Shown: piece by piece, positions 26,829 to 36,185 of the stretch
Layout: each line of letters opens with the position of its first letter
Numbering within the stretch: the stretch's first letter is position 1
Assembly: GCF_013459645.1 (NCBI RefSeq)
Contig: NZ_CP054861.1
Coordinates: 4,514,001 to 4,578,000, forward strand
DNA from: Martelella sp. NC20
GTDB lineage: Bacteria > Pseudomonadota > Alphaproteobacteria > Rhizobiales > Rhizobiaceae
Length of the DNA stretch: 64,000 bases
Direction of reading: 5' to 3'
Made by a program: the position numbers and the translations under genes
The notes under the pieces: generated by a model
The model's input: the letters and a program-made list of their open reading frames with translations, nothing else
Told to the model about the DNA's origin: nothing
The model's database searches: none

Positions 26829-27974
26829 TCAGCCTGAAACGCCTTTCATCAGGCCACGTTCCCGCATTTCGGCAAGCGATTGCTCATAGGAACTTTGCGC
26901 CGGTCCCTGTTCCGCGACCCAGGCGGCGAAGCGGGCGATGCCTTCGGCGAATGGCACTTGCGCGCGGTAGCCGATCAAGGTTTCGATCCGCTCGAGATCG
27001 GCGTAGTTGTGGCGGATGTCGCCGAGGCGGAACTCGCCTGAGACCCGGAAGCCGGCGCCATCGCCGAGATGTTTTTGCAGGTTCTCGACCACATCCAGCA
27101 CGGTTGTGGCTTCACCGGAGCCGACATTGAAGACTTCGCCCGGAGCATTGTCATGTTCGAGTGCCAGCATGGTGGCGGCGACCACATCATCGATGAACAC
27201 GAAGTCGCGGCTTTCCAGTCCGTCCTCGAACACGTTGATTTCCTTGCCCTGTCGGATCAGGTTGGAAAAGATCGACAATATGCCGGTGTAGGGATTGGAC
27301 AGCGACTGGCCGGGGCCGTAAACGTTCTGGTAGCGTAGCGCCACCGGCTCGATCTTGAGAAGCGGCGCTACGGTCATCACCATCTGTTCCTGCACCTGTT
27401 TGGTGATTCCGTACACTGAAGAGGGATGAATCTTCGAGGCCTCGTCGGTCGAGCAGAGTTCATATTCCTCACCGGTACGCGGGTCGACAGGGTTGAACCG
27501 ACCGGCCTCGCAATCTGCCGCCCTGCGCTCGCCCGGATAAACGTAGGTCCCGCTACTATCGCGGTAGCGCCCTTCGCCGTAGATCGAACGCGAGGAAGCG
27601 ACCACCATGCGCTTGACCGAGTGGGGCGCGCTCGCGAGAATGTCGAGCATCAGCGTCGTGCCGCCGATGTTGACCTCGGAATAGTGATGGACTTTGTACA
27701 TCGACTGACCCGTGCCGGTCTCGGCGGCGTAGTGCACGACCATGTCGGCCGATTTCAGCTCTTCCTCCATGAGGGACCTGTCGGTCACTGAGCCCTGAAC
27801 CAACCGTGCCACACCGTCAAGCGAGCGCACCAGCGGCGAGGTCTGGGGATCGTCGCCGTGGATTTGCGGCGAAAGCGTATCAAGCGCTGTCACCTCATAG
27901 CCCTTGGCGTGCAGAGCGCGAGCCAGGTTCGAACCGATGAAGCCGGCGCCGCCGGTGATGAGGACCCTCGTCAT
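26829..27974 (-). CDS. NAD-dependent sugar epimerase (dTDP-L-rhamnose 4-epimerase-like)
   Basis: A 381-residue extended SDR. The NAD-binding GGAGFIG is at residues 8-14, and the catalytic pair is Y188/K192 (SSVYGITKQ). The long insertion at about 140-180, with YRDSSGTYVYPGERR and two cysteines (ADCEAG, YELCS), resembles epimerases that turn dTDP-L-rhamnose into dTDP-6-deoxy-L-talose. It is the last gene of the polysaccharide operon, overlapping the glycosyltransferase before it by 4 bp. The rfb genes at 44.5-47.9 kb would supply the substrate. Exact specificity is inferred. Confidence 0.75.
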   Translation of the reverse strand: MTRVLITGGAGFIGSNLARALHAKGYEVTALDTLSPQIHGDDPQTSPLVRSLDGVARLVQGSVTDRSLMEEELKSADMVVHYAAETGTGQSMYKVHHYSEVNIGGTTLMLDILASAPHSVKRMVVASSRSIYGEGRYRDSSGTYVYPGERRAADCEAGRFNPVDPRTGEEYELCSTDEASKIHPSSVYGITKQVQEQMVMTVAPLLKIEPVALRYQNVYGPGQSLSNPYTGILSIFSNLIRQGKEINVFEDGLESRDFVFIDDVVAATMLALEHDNAPGEVFNVGSGEATTVLDVVENLQKHLGDGAGFRVSGEFRLGDIRHNYADLERIETLIGYRAQVPFAEGIARFAAWVAEQGPAQSSYEQSLAEMRERGLMKGVSG

Positions 27975-28966
27975 TTTTGTCTCACTTTCTTGCTGTCAAC
28001 CGAACTGTCGTCGAGCAGATCGGTAATGAATTCATCTATCGTGCGGACTGTCTGGCGGGTGTCATGCCGGTCAAGCTCGGCGATAAGACCCGGCAGTTGT
28101 TCCGGCGCGCTCTCGAGAGGGAAGGTGGCCACTTCTCCGTCGTTGAAAACGCCCGAGCGCGCCACATGCGGGTTGTTCGTAATGACGGGCACGCCCATGC
28201 TGAGCGACTCGAAACAGCGCACCGTTATGCCGCTTTGTAGCGGATGCGCGTAGTCGAGCGTGGCCCTTGAATTGGCAATCGCATCCATCGCCTTGTCGTA
28301 GCTCAAAGCTTTTCGGGAAATATGACGCCTGAGCCGGAAAGCCGCGAGCGGCGCGCGCAATACATGCGGAATGTAGGTGAACAGGCTGCCGGCATAAAGA
28401 AAGACGAAGACCCGCTGGCCCTTCAACGCCTTCAATGCCCGGTCGACATAATGCAGGCGCTGGGAGTGGACCCGCATCACGATCGACAGATCGTAGGCCG
28501 GCTCATCCGACTGACGCCTGGAGGTCGTGCCGGTGAACAAATGAACGAGCGGAACGCCGAAACGTTCGGAATCGGCGATGTCGAAGGTCGCAAACCGGTC
28601 GGTCTCGTCTTTCCAGTCGAGAGGCGAGCGGCTGTAGTCAATGCTGTCCCAGGTATAGGCGACAACCCGGTCCGCATGCGCCTTGAGAAGTCGGATCGCC
28701 TCCGGGCTCATGCCGCGCCCCTTTACGATCAGAACCAGATCGTAGCGCGGGACCTCCCGCAGGTGTCGGCGGAACGCCGAAAGCGTGGTGGCGCGCGCAA
28801 GCGGCAGCATTGTTTGCGCCAGAATCTTGCCGAAAGTGTTTGAAGGATATTCCTCGTTCATCATGGCAACATCATAGCCACGCGCCTCGAGGGCCGAGCG
28901 GAGCCGCTCGTGAAATGTGTAGAATGTGAGCGGCGCGATCAACAGGCAGCGGGGTCGGGCGGTCAT
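27971..28966 (-). CDS. GT-B-like glycosyltransferase, polysaccharide locus
   Basis: A 331-residue protein that I place with the CgeB/spore-protein-type GT-B glycosyltransferases. The C-terminal donor half has LDYAHPLQSGITVRCFESLS with GVPVITNN, the usual nucleotide-sugar pattern. The YTWDS motif near residue 109 is matched by YNWDS in the next gene upstream, so the two are related. No signal or membrane segment. Overlaps both neighbours by 4 bp. Acceptor and donor unknown. Confidence 0.7.
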   Translation of the reverse strand: MTARPRCLLIAPLTFYTFHERLRSALEARGYDVAMMNEEYPSNTFGKILAQTMLPLARATTLSAFRRHLREVPRYDLVLIVKGRGMSPEAIRLLKAHADRVVAYTWDSIDYSRSPLDWKDETDRFATFDIADSERFGVPLVHLFTGTTSRRQSDEPAYDLSIVMRVHSQRLHYVDRALKALKGQRVFVFLYAGSLFTYIPHVLRAPLAAFRLRRHISRKALSYDKAMDAIANSRATLDYAHPLQSGITVRCFESLSMGVPVITNNPHVARSGVFNDGEVATFPLESAPEQLPGLIAELDRHDTRQTVRTIDEFITDLLDDSSVDSKKVRQK

Positions 28967-29934
28967 GCGGCGCCCTCGCGGCCATCCAGCAGCAGCAGTT
29001 GGCGGGTGAACGCCTCGATCCCGTATTCCTCAAATCGCGCATCCGGATTGGCGAGCGGAACATCGAGAAATGCGGAGACCCGCGAGAAGTCGAAGTCCTG
29101 AAAGATCAGGAACCGGTCCTCGCTGAAGAACGGCTCGTTGAGAACGCTGGCATTGTTGGTGATGATCTTCTTTCCGCTGCAAAGATTCTCGATCGTGCGC
29201 ATGGTATGGCCGGATTGCTGGTGATTGGCGAAATCGAAAACAGCAACGGACTGTTCCATCATGTCGTGGAACTGCCGGGATGTTATCGAGCGAAAGCTGA
29301 CGCCACGGGGTAAGATGCCTGTACGCAGCATTCGAAAATATACCACTGGCGTAATTTTCATGAAGGCTTTGAAGTCGATGCCTTCGCTCCGGCAATAGGC
29401 CTGAAAGGCAATGATTGCGTGGTAGCGTTTGGGGTTGACGATATTTCCCACCGTGTAAACGTTGCGCGCACGTGTTCGGTCACGGCGCAGTGCCTGCATT
29501 TGTCGGGTGCCAAACAGCGGCAGGTAGCGGAAGCCATTTGCCTCCGCGTCGTCTCCGTCGAAGGTGAAGACATGGTCAAAAAATGCAGCCTGTGGACGGT
29601 AATCGTGGGTTGATAGGGAATCCCAATTGTAAAGTACGAAAGGTACACCGGGCTGGCTGGCCCGCAACTCCCCAAGCAACGGCAAGTCGACCTGATGCGC
29701 TTGCAGGAAAACAACCCGATCGAAGCGTTGTTGTGCCGCCTGTTTAAGTGCTCTGGCGTGGTGGCGTCGCAGGAAGCTCGCGTAACGGGCTGGGGTCAGC
29801 GTTCGGAAAACTTTGTAAAAAGTGCTGCGCGGGAGAATGTCCACATAGGTAACCTCTCCCCCTAGGCTCTGCATCTCGGCGATAATTTTTTGTGTGTAGT
29901 CGTGGTAGTCTAGGGCTACGAAGAGAATTTTCAT
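28963..29934 (-). CDS. GT-B-like glycosyltransferase, polysaccharide locus
   Basis: A 323-residue glycosyltransferase related to the gene at 27971. N-terminal part MKILFVALDYHDY is a Rossmann start; the C-terminal half has the FDFANHQQSGHTMRTIENLC segment followed by GKKIITNN, aligned to the same elements of its paralogue. The pair, directly after Wzy, probably add two successive sugars of the repeat unit. 117 bp separate it from the wzy gene. Confidence 0.7.
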   Translation of the reverse strand: MKILFVALDYHDYTQKIIAEMQSLGGEVTYVDILPRSTFYKVFRTLTPARYASFLRRHHARALKQAAQQRFDRVVFLQAHQVDLPLLGELRASQPGVPFVLYNWDSLSTHDYRPQAAFFDHVFTFDGDDAEANGFRYLPLFGTRQMQALRRDRTRARNVYTVGNIVNPKRYHAIIAFQAYCRSEGIDFKAFMKITPVVYFRMLRTGILPRGVSFRSITSRQFHDMMEQSVAVFDFANHQQSGHTMRTIENLCSGKKIITNNASVLNEPFFSEDRFLIFQDFDFSRVSAFLDVPLANPDARFEEYGIEAFTRQLLLLDGREGAA

Positions 29935-30051
29935 CTTATGTTACCCGGTTAAATTGTTGAGCGCGGGGCGACCATTGCGGAATGTCAAAAAACGCTCCCT
30001 GTATGAAACTTGTTAATTTAGCTTATTGACATGATTGCTAAGGAGCTCTTC

Positions 30052-31296
30052 CTATCGGCTGGGCGGCCGTAGCAATGGTCCGGACTTTACAAATCCTGAA
30101 AGAGTGAAAAGGAAAAAGAACGGCGAAAATGTCAGGGGTGATGAGCTCATGGATAGAAAAAGAACGAGAAAAAACAATAGGCGGTGCTCAGGAAATATTT
30201 TCTGTAAGTACGTACTTGTCAAAAATATAAATGCCCAGAACCATCCTGTTGAATAGATCAACATCACGATGCCGTTGGTGTTGCCGCGGTCAGTTACGAT
30301 ATTGGTTTGTATATTGAAAATGTTCTGCTTCGCTATGGCCTGATACACACTCGGATCGAAGCCGATACCGAAGGGGTTGTCCAGTGCTATGGCGAGGCCG
30401 TTGCGGGTGTCGAAGCTGCGCGACCAGTACGAACCGGCGCGATCTCCGGAAATCTTGTCAGTAACGACAGTACTGGCAAACTCGACATAGACGATTAACA
30501 AAGGCAGGCTCAGCAGAATAATCAACGCTTTGTTAACGGGCGAACCGCGTCCACGAATCACTGCGTAAGCCATCTGGAGCCCGGCGATCACTATGCCAGT
30601 GGTCGACAAAGTCAGGATGACACTGACCAGTGCGAGTCCAGCCCAAAACTTCTGGCGCTTATAAAATAGGAAGAAATGCAGGGCCACGTTGAGGTAAATC
30701 TGAAACACGCCGGGCTCCCAAAAAAGCCCTTGGCTTCGGTGGATTCCAAAGTATTTCTCGTTCATTCCAAAGAATATCAGAAAATTATATGCTTTTATAC
30801 CCGGTGATGGGTGGAACAACTGGAAGGCGAAGCTGACAATCAACCAGTTGATGATCCCGTGGACAAGGAAAAAAATAAAAACCGCGCCGAGTGTAAATAA
30901 GAAATCAGGACGCCTAACTAAAATATAGTTAAGTATTAGTAGAGCTGTTATGATATCGTGAAATCTAAAGGCGATATAATGCGAAGGACCAGCGCTGGAA
31001 TTCATATATAATATGCCAACGTATAGCAAGTAAATGGTTATAACCATCACTGCTGGGTATATTAATCTCGAAAATCTGAAATTTATGCGAAAAAGTAGAA
31101 GAAATTGCAGTAAGATGTTTATCGCAGTTAGCAGAAATATATTAACATACTGTACGACACCGCTAAGCAGAAAAGCTACGATCAGAGTGGCAAATAGCAG
31201 CCAGTCGACCCGGGCAAGCCACGTCGCAAAGGGGGTCTTTCTCCCTCTGGCAACCGTGACTTTGCCATAGAATTCTGCCTGACTAGTCGCCGCCAT
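30052..31296 (-). CDS. wzy: Wzy-like polysaccharide polymerase
   Basis: A 414-residue, very hydrophobic protein with about eleven predicted helices and one larger periplasmic loop (about residues 270-340, rich in Arg and Asp), the O-antigen polymerase/ligase layout. It would join lipid-linked repeat units in the periplasm. The coding sequence is clearly lower in GC than the neighbours, as is typical for wzy. ATG 31296 has GGGAG ten bases upstream and overlaps the acyltransferase by 14 bp. Family call rests on topology and context more than on motifs. Confidence 0.75.
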   Translation of the reverse strand: MAATSQAEFYGKVTVARGRKTPFATWLARVDWLLFATLIVAFLLSGVVQYVNIFLLTAINILLQFLLLFRINFRFSRLIYPAVMVITIYLLYVGILYMNSSAGPSHYIAFRFHDIITALLILNYILVRRPDFLFTLGAVFIFFLVHGIINWLIVSFAFQLFHPSPGIKAYNFLIFFGMNEKYFGIHRSQGLFWEPGVFQIYLNVALHFFLFYKRQKFWAGLALVSVILTLSTTGIVIAGLQMAYAVIRGRGSPVNKALIILLSLPLLIVYVEFASTVVTDKISGDRAGSYWSRSFDTRNGLAIALDNPFGIGFDPSVYQAIAKQNIFNIQTNIVTDRGNTNGIVMLIYSTGWFWAFIFLTSTYLQKIFPEHRLLFFLVLFLSMSSSPLTFSPFFFLFTLSGFVKSGPLLRPPSR

Positions 31297-31909
31297 TGCG
31301 GAAGCTCCCATCCGGTTCGGTGCGCCGCCAGCGGTCCTGAACCCTGTCATAGCGTTTTATGATGCGAGCCGGGGCTCCGACCACCAAGCAATGATCAGGA
31401 ACGTTGCTACGAAGCACAGCGCCGGCGCCAATCACACAGTTACGGCCGACGCTCGCGCCCAGCACCGAAGCGCCATTTCCGATCCATGTTCCGTCACCGA
31501 TCGATACCGGAGCAAGCTGAAGCAGGGGCTGGTCCAAGACCGCGACATCAGGATCCTCATAGCCATGGCTGTTATCGGCGATATATACATTCCCTGCGGT
31601 GAGCACTCGCTTACCGATATGGATTCGGCTGGTAGCGAAGATATGGTTGTTGCGCCCGATCCTTGTGCCGTCATCGATCGTCAGGGTCGGCTTGTTACCT
31701 GGGATGATTTCCATCGCTGCCAAATATACGTTCGGCGCGATAACCACGCCCGCGCCGATCGAAATATTGTGCGCGCCGATGAGCATTTCAGGTCGAACCA
31801 CATTTGTTCCGGGCCCGAATGCGGCAAGGCGGCGTCCGTAGCGCAAGCGAAACAGACGCGCCGAGAGGGCGTTTCGCAATCGAATGGAAAACGCAACCTG
31901 ATTCCCCAT
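31283..31909 (-). CDS. Left-handed beta-helix acyltransferase
   Basis: A 208-residue acyltransferase whose central part is a run of hexapeptide repeats (IGAHNISIGAGVVIAPNV, IGDGTWIGNGASVLGASV). ADNSHGYEDP carries the catalytic His region seen in serine/sugar O-acetyltransferases. It probably adds an acetyl or similar group to a sugar of the repeat unit. ATG 31909 is used because the hexapeptide domain and a weak AAGGAAGAG site fit it. Confidence 0.8.
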   Translation of the reverse strand: MGNQVAFSIRLRNALSARLFRLRYGRRLAAFGPGTNVVRPEMLIGAHNISIGAGVVIAPNVYLAAMEIIPGNKPTLTIDDGTRIGRNNHIFATSRIHIGKRVLTAGNVYIADNSHGYEDPDVAVLDQPLLQLAPVSIGDGTWIGNGASVLGASVGRNCVIGAGAVLRSNVPDHCLVVGAPARIIKRYDRVQDRWRRTEPDGSFRNGGD

Positions 31910-31916
31910 TTTTGTG

Positions 31917-32813
31917 TCACTCTTCCTTCCATTTTCGGCGCATGGCGTCGATCTGTGCATCACTGTAGAAGTGTCGGCAGACCGGGGCACCGTACGTCGC
32001 GTCCAGTTCCGCCTCAGATAGCCGATATTGTCTCTTTAACCCGCTGTAGAAGTCGGCCTCGGATTTATCACTACTGTCGTTAAAGCGGACCTGACCATCA
32101 ATGTCGGTTCCAAGATAGGTCGAAAGCGCTAAGTCGAAAATTCTGTCCATTGCCTCAATGGTGAGCAATAACAGCTGGCTGTTTTCATCGATACGGTGAA
32201 TTGCATAACCTTTGGCTGGATCAAAAGGAAACTTTTTGATCTCGCGCCCGATATGGTCGGCGAACTCTGTCTCGAACCAGAGTTGGCTGAAGCCATGTCC
32301 TTCCGCTCGAAGCCGGGCTATCAGGGCGGCAAGCGGCGCGCCGTGAATGTCGATACCGTTTTCCTCATGGTTCTGTATGACATTCGACAGATCGCGCGCG
32401 ACAGGATCGCGGATCATGCAGATGTACAGGGTTTCCATTCCGGGGCGCTCCAATGCGGCCTGGACGCGGCGTCCCGACCGGATCTCACGCTCAAACGGCG
32501 TTCCGGGAAGTCGCCGGTCGAGCCATTCGCCCGACAGGAAATGCACATGGTAGATGTGGCGGAACGGGAATGATTTGACCAGCGTATGATAGACTGACGA
32601 CGATCCGACCTTTCCCAGAGTGTAGACGACAACCTGCTTTCCCTTGAGCGCCCGGTGTCTCCGGATCGTCGTGCCGGGACGGCTGAAAGCGAGCAGGCGA
32701 AATCGCAGTTGCGCCCAGCCTTTTCGCGCTAAATCGCGTATTCGGCCGGGTCGCGCCAGATCGCTGAAAAGGCTTCGCCGCGACGACGTCTTGTATTCAG
32801 GTTTGCCGCTCAT
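31917..32813 (-). CDS. Sulfotransferase-fold capsular biosynthesis protein
   Basis: A 298-residue protein of the group annotated as putative capsular polysaccharide synthesis proteins with a sulfotransferase fold. The PAPS 5'-phosphosulfate loop candidate is VVVYTLGKVGSSSVYHTL (about 61-78), and RDPVARDLSN near residue 135 fits the 3'-phosphate loop. Sulfation of the polysaccharide is therefore plausible but unproven. Overlaps the CatB-like gene by 4 bp. Confidence 0.65.
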   Translation of the reverse strand: MSGKPEYKTSSRRSLFSDLARPGRIRDLARKGWAQLRFRLLAFSRPGTTIRRHRALKGKQVVVYTLGKVGSSSVYHTLVKSFPFRHIYHVHFLSGEWLDRRLPGTPFEREIRSGRRVQAALERPGMETLYICMIRDPVARDLSNVIQNHEENGIDIHGAPLAALIARLRAEGHGFSQLWFETEFADHIGREIKKFPFDPAKGYAIHRIDENSQLLLLTIEAMDRIFDLALSTYLGTDIDGQVRFNDSSDKSEADFYSGLKRQYRLSEAELDATYGAPVCRHFYSDAQIDAMRRKWKEE

Positions 32814-33472
32814 CCAAAATCCTTCACGAATTGTTCCGGGTCGTCGAATGTTTCAATTCGATCGCGCAGGGTTGTCTCGTCCCAATTCCACCATGCAATG
32901 CGCAGCATCGCTTCGGCAATCTCCGGGGAGAAACGCGGTTTCAGCACCCGGGCCGGCGAGCCGCCAACGATCGAGTACGGCGGAACATCTCTGGTGACCA
33001 CCGAGTTCGCGGCCACGACCGCGCCATCGCCGATCGTGACGCCGCGCATCACGGCGCTGTTTGCGGCGATCCAGACATCGTTGCCGATCACCGGCGCCGG
33101 CTTCTGTTCAACCGCCTTCGGGTGTGTGCAGAGATTGCCATATGCCGGCGACAACGCAAACGGATGGCTCGATACGCGGGTATAATCGTGGTTGCTCGCG
33201 CCGATCACGGTCTGACGCGCGATGGAGCAGAACCGACCGATCCGGGCCGCCTCGACATAGCTTCGCGGCCCGCTAATGTAGGAATAGTCTCCAAGCTCCA
33301 CATCCCATCCCACCTCGGTTCCGCGCCGCACAATCGCGCGATACCCGATCTTGGCTCGCGGAGAAACATGGGCTGACTCGACGGTGTGGTGATGGCGGTA
33401 GTTCCGTATCTGCCACAGCACGAAGCGGGCGCTTGTTTTCAGCGGTCCGGCGATTTGAGATTTGATGTTCAT
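32810..33472 (-). CDS. CatB-type O-acetyltransferase (hexapeptide)
   Basis: A 220-residue xenobiotic-acetyltransferase-like protein (CatB/Vat group). Catalytic His is in GASNHDYTRVSSHPF, and NDVWIAANSAVMRGVTIGDGAVVAANSVV forms the beta-helix. In polysaccharide loci such enzymes O-acetylate sugars. ATG 33472 overlaps the end of wzx; the open frame upstream lies inside wzx and is not used. Confidence 0.83.
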   Translation of the reverse strand: MNIKSQIAGPLKTSARFVLWQIRNYRHHHTVESAHVSPRAKIGYRAIVRRGTEVGWDVELGDYSYISGPRSYVEAARIGRFCSIARQTVIGASNHDYTRVSSHPFALSPAYGNLCTHPKAVEQKPAPVIGNDVWIAANSAVMRGVTIGDGAVVAANSVVTRDVPPYSIVGGSPARVLKPRFSPEIAEAMLRIAWWNWDETTLRDRIETFDDPEQFVKDFG

Positions 33473-33473
33473 T

Positions 33474-34715
33474 TCAGACGACCTCCTTTCGCCCCATTGC
33501 ATCGACCAAAGCCGCACGGCGAAGATAGAGCGCGGCAAGCAGGGCGACGACCGAAGCCACGCCGCGAGCAATAATAAGACGCTGAAGCGAGAACGCGCCG
33601 ATTGCTTCCAGAATGGCCAGTTCCGCTGCATAGACCGTGAAGAAAACGCCGGCCGAAATGATGAATGAGCGTGTGCGTCTGGTGGCCAGGAAGGTGAGAG
33701 CCGCCGTATCGCGCAAGACGAAAAAGATCATCGCCGGAAAGGCGAGAAAAATAAGGCCGGTTTCGTTTCTGAACTGAGGAAACCCGATTTGCAGCAACCA
33801 TGGCAACAGCAAAAAAGTGAGCGTGCCCGCAACCAGGAAGAAAGCCAGCAGGTCACGCAGATGCCTGCGCGCATGGCGCTGAAACTCCACGAGTGAGCCC
33901 GCCTGCAAAGCCCGCAAGGCCGGAGGGAAATGCAGGTTCAGAATCGACGCTGGCAGGAGCACGAAGAAATTCATGTACATCATCACGATGTAGAATTGGC
34001 CAAGCTGGGTCTCGCCGAGACTGTACACGATCATCCAGCGTTCCACCTGATAGCTCAGGAGCAGAAAAAAAGTTCCCATGAAAACCGGCGCGCCGATCCT
34101 GAACAGGTCCTGTGTTGCAGCGCGTTCGATCACCGGAGCCGAGGGGCGCAGATCGGGAATTCTGATCAGCGCACCGAGAGCGATCAGCAGCGGCTGAGAC
34201 AGGAGCGCCAGAAGCGCAAAAAACAGCCCGTACGGATATGACAGCAGCCCGAGCACGAAAGAGACCGATACCGCGACGATACCGATCGTATTCGCCTGCT
34301 TCAGAGCGCCGCGAGCGATAAGGGCGTTGTTGAGAAAGGTGGAGGCAAGCGTGGTCGTTCCGGCAAAACCGGCCAGCACCAGGGTCTGCGGCGCGACTAC
34401 GGCGGGGCGCAGCCCTGCAAGCCCGACCGCGACGCCGGCTCCGATCACAAGAGCAAGAAACCCGAGGCCGGTCCAGATCAGGTTGGTCACCTGCCGGTCC
34501 TTCCTGGCGTCCTTTTCGGCCATCGTCACATATGCGCCGTTCAAAAGCCCGAACTGCACAAAACCGATCAGCATCACCAGCGTTTGCATCAGGCTCACCT
34601 GTGCCAGATCCTCGATCTGCAAAGTGCGCATGAACACCAGATTGCGCGCGAAGGCGATGAGACTGATCGCAGTATTCAAGATGACATAGCTGTATCTTGT
34701 CGAAAGCATGCGCAA
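33474..34715 (-). CDS. wzx: Wzx-like flippase (MOP superfamily)
   Basis: A 413-residue membrane protein with about twelve helices arranged as two six-helix bundles, matching the polysaccharide_synt family that flips lipid-linked repeat units to the periplasm. With wzy at 30052 it defines a Wzx/Wzy-dependent pathway. No chain-length regulator, export channel or initiating phosphosugar transferase is in the window, so these must lie elsewhere. Confidence 0.83.
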   Translation of the reverse strand: MRMLSTRYSYVILNTAISLIAFARNLVFMRTLQIEDLAQVSLMQTLVMLIGFVQFGLLNGAYVTMAEKDARKDRQVTNLIWTGLGFLALVIGAGVAVGLAGLRPAVVAPQTLVLAGFAGTTTLASTFLNNALIARGALKQANTIGIVAVSVSFVLGLLSYPYGLFFALLALLSQPLLIALGALIRIPDLRPSAPVIERAATQDLFRIGAPVFMGTFFLLLSYQVERWMIVYSLGETQLGQFYIVMMYMNFFVLLPASILNLHFPPALRALQAGSLVEFQRHARRHLRDLLAFFLVAGTLTFLLLPWLLQIGFPQFRNETGLIFLAFPAMIFFVLRDTAALTFLATRRTRSFIISAGVFFTVYAAELAILEAIGAFSLQRLIIARGVASVVALLAALYLRRAALVDAMGRKEVV

Positions 34716-34721
34716 CCGCCT

Positions 34722-36185
34722 CTACTGGAGCTTCGAGATGGTCGAAAGGAGGTTGTCGGCCACTTTCTCGGCGTTTTCCGTAAGGTCGATCCCGTATTTT
34801 TCAGCTCGCCCGGCGAAATAATCCGTCAGGCCGGGGTGCAATGCTTCGATATAGGCGGTGAGAAACGGGTAGAGTTCATCATCACGGGGGCCGTCTTCCT
34901 CGCGCCGGGCATAGAGCGCGGCCCGCAGATCCCGGACGTTACGTATGTAGTCTACCCTCGGACCTCCGGAATAAAAGGTTTTTCCGAACGTATAGACCTG
35001 CTTGCCAAGCAGCAGCGCTTCGAATCCGGCGGTCCCCGTCAGGGTGATCACGCCCTGCGCGTGTCGAATTACCTCGCTACCGGAGATCCGGGCGTCGAGC
35101 AGACGGATATTTGGCACCGACTTCAGCTTGACATAGTCATCTGCGTCCCGGTAGCCGATATCATGGGGATGATCTTTCACATAGAGAAAGGTTCCGGGCG
35201 GCAATTGCCTGGCGATGTTCTGGATCAGCTTGACCTGATTTTCATAGATTCCATGGGCGTGGAAGAGCACCACGGCCTCCGGTTCCAGGTGCAGGGGATA
35301 GAAGAAGAAAGTTTCCTCGGGGCGGACCACATCGAACGTCACCTTTCGGTAGCCGAGCAGGTTCCTGAATTTCGCCAGCCTGCCATTCCTGCTGAACTGC
35401 CAGTAATCGATATTATCCAATACCGGATCAAGATGCGGGCGTCGGCGCCGGTTGATCACGCTCCGTCTGATAGCCCCGCCGATCAAGCGCCACGGCGATG
35501 GCTTTTTGCCGAGAACGCCTCCCAGAAACACTTCGGTGCCTTTCCGGAAACCGGCAAGGAATTTGGCACAGGCCACAGGGTCCACATCCCGTTCGCCGGC
35601 GTTGATCGCTGCCAGATTCCGATCGAGTTCGGGGCAGGTGAAATCGAACCCGGTCATCGTGAGATGGGTCAGAGTCCCTTTCTGCCCAACGGCCATGATG
35701 TTGTAGAGATAAGCCCCGCCGCGGCGCGCAAGGATCAATGCCGGCAGGAAGTTGAACATCAGGGTACAGGGCTCGTGCAACAGGAAATCGATTCCCTCGT
35801 CCTCGATGAAGCGGGACCAGAACACGTAGTAGGTTGCAGTCAGGTGCAGTGCGTCGGCGTAGTCGAGCAAGGCGAAGCCGCGGTCGCTCTGGATCGCGGA
35901 ATTGAGCGTGAACGCGCCGTCGGTCTGCTCGATGATGAGCGCATCGATCTCCTCGAGCAGCGCTGGTGTTGGCTCTACCTGTCGGTGTAAGTCGCGAATC
36001 CTTTCCTTGAAGACCGGGGTTGGCCCGTCAATCCCAAGCTTTTCCAGCCGCGCCTTTTCCTCATTGCCGTAGGCAAGATGAAGCACATCAAGCTCATGTG
36101 ACAGCCGTTCGGAAAGCCCGGCAAACAGCAGGGTGAGGTCCATGCGGTGAAACAGGAGGATGCGGCGGCGGTGCGACGTGGTCAT
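34722..36185 (-). CDS. Capsule synthesis glycosyltransferase (KpsC/KpsS-like, PF05159 type)
   Basis: A 487-residue GT-B protein. Residues about 290-430 show the Capsule_synth pattern: LFHAHGIYENQ, LYVKDHPHD, LLDARISGSEVIRHA and ITLTGTAGFEALLLGKQVYTFGK. Relatives with this pattern transfer Kdo in capsule anchors. Here the gene overlaps legF (the CMP-sugar synthetase) by 4 bp and precedes wzx, so it is the best candidate for the transferase that uses CMP-legionaminic acid. That specificity is inference. Confidence 0.75.
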   Translation of the reverse strand: MTTSHRRRILLFHRMDLTLLFAGLSERLSHELDVLHLAYGNEEKARLEKLGIDGPTPVFKERIRDLHRQVEPTPALLEEIDALIIEQTDGAFTLNSAIQSDRGFALLDYADALHLTATYYVFWSRFIEDEGIDFLLHEPCTLMFNFLPALILARRGGAYLYNIMAVGQKGTLTHLTMTGFDFTCPELDRNLAAINAGERDVDPVACAKFLAGFRKGTEVFLGGVLGKKPSPWRLIGGAIRRSVINRRRRPHLDPVLDNIDYWQFSRNGRLAKFRNLLGYRKVTFDVVRPEETFFFYPLHLEPEAVVLFHAHGIYENQVKLIQNIARQLPPGTFLYVKDHPHDIGYRDADDYVKLKSVPNIRLLDARISGSEVIRHAQGVITLTGTAGFEALLLGKQVYTFGKTFYSGGPRVDYIRNVRDLRAALYARREEDGPRDDELYPFLTAYIEALHPGLTDYFAGRAEKYGIDLTENAEKVADNLLSTISKLQ

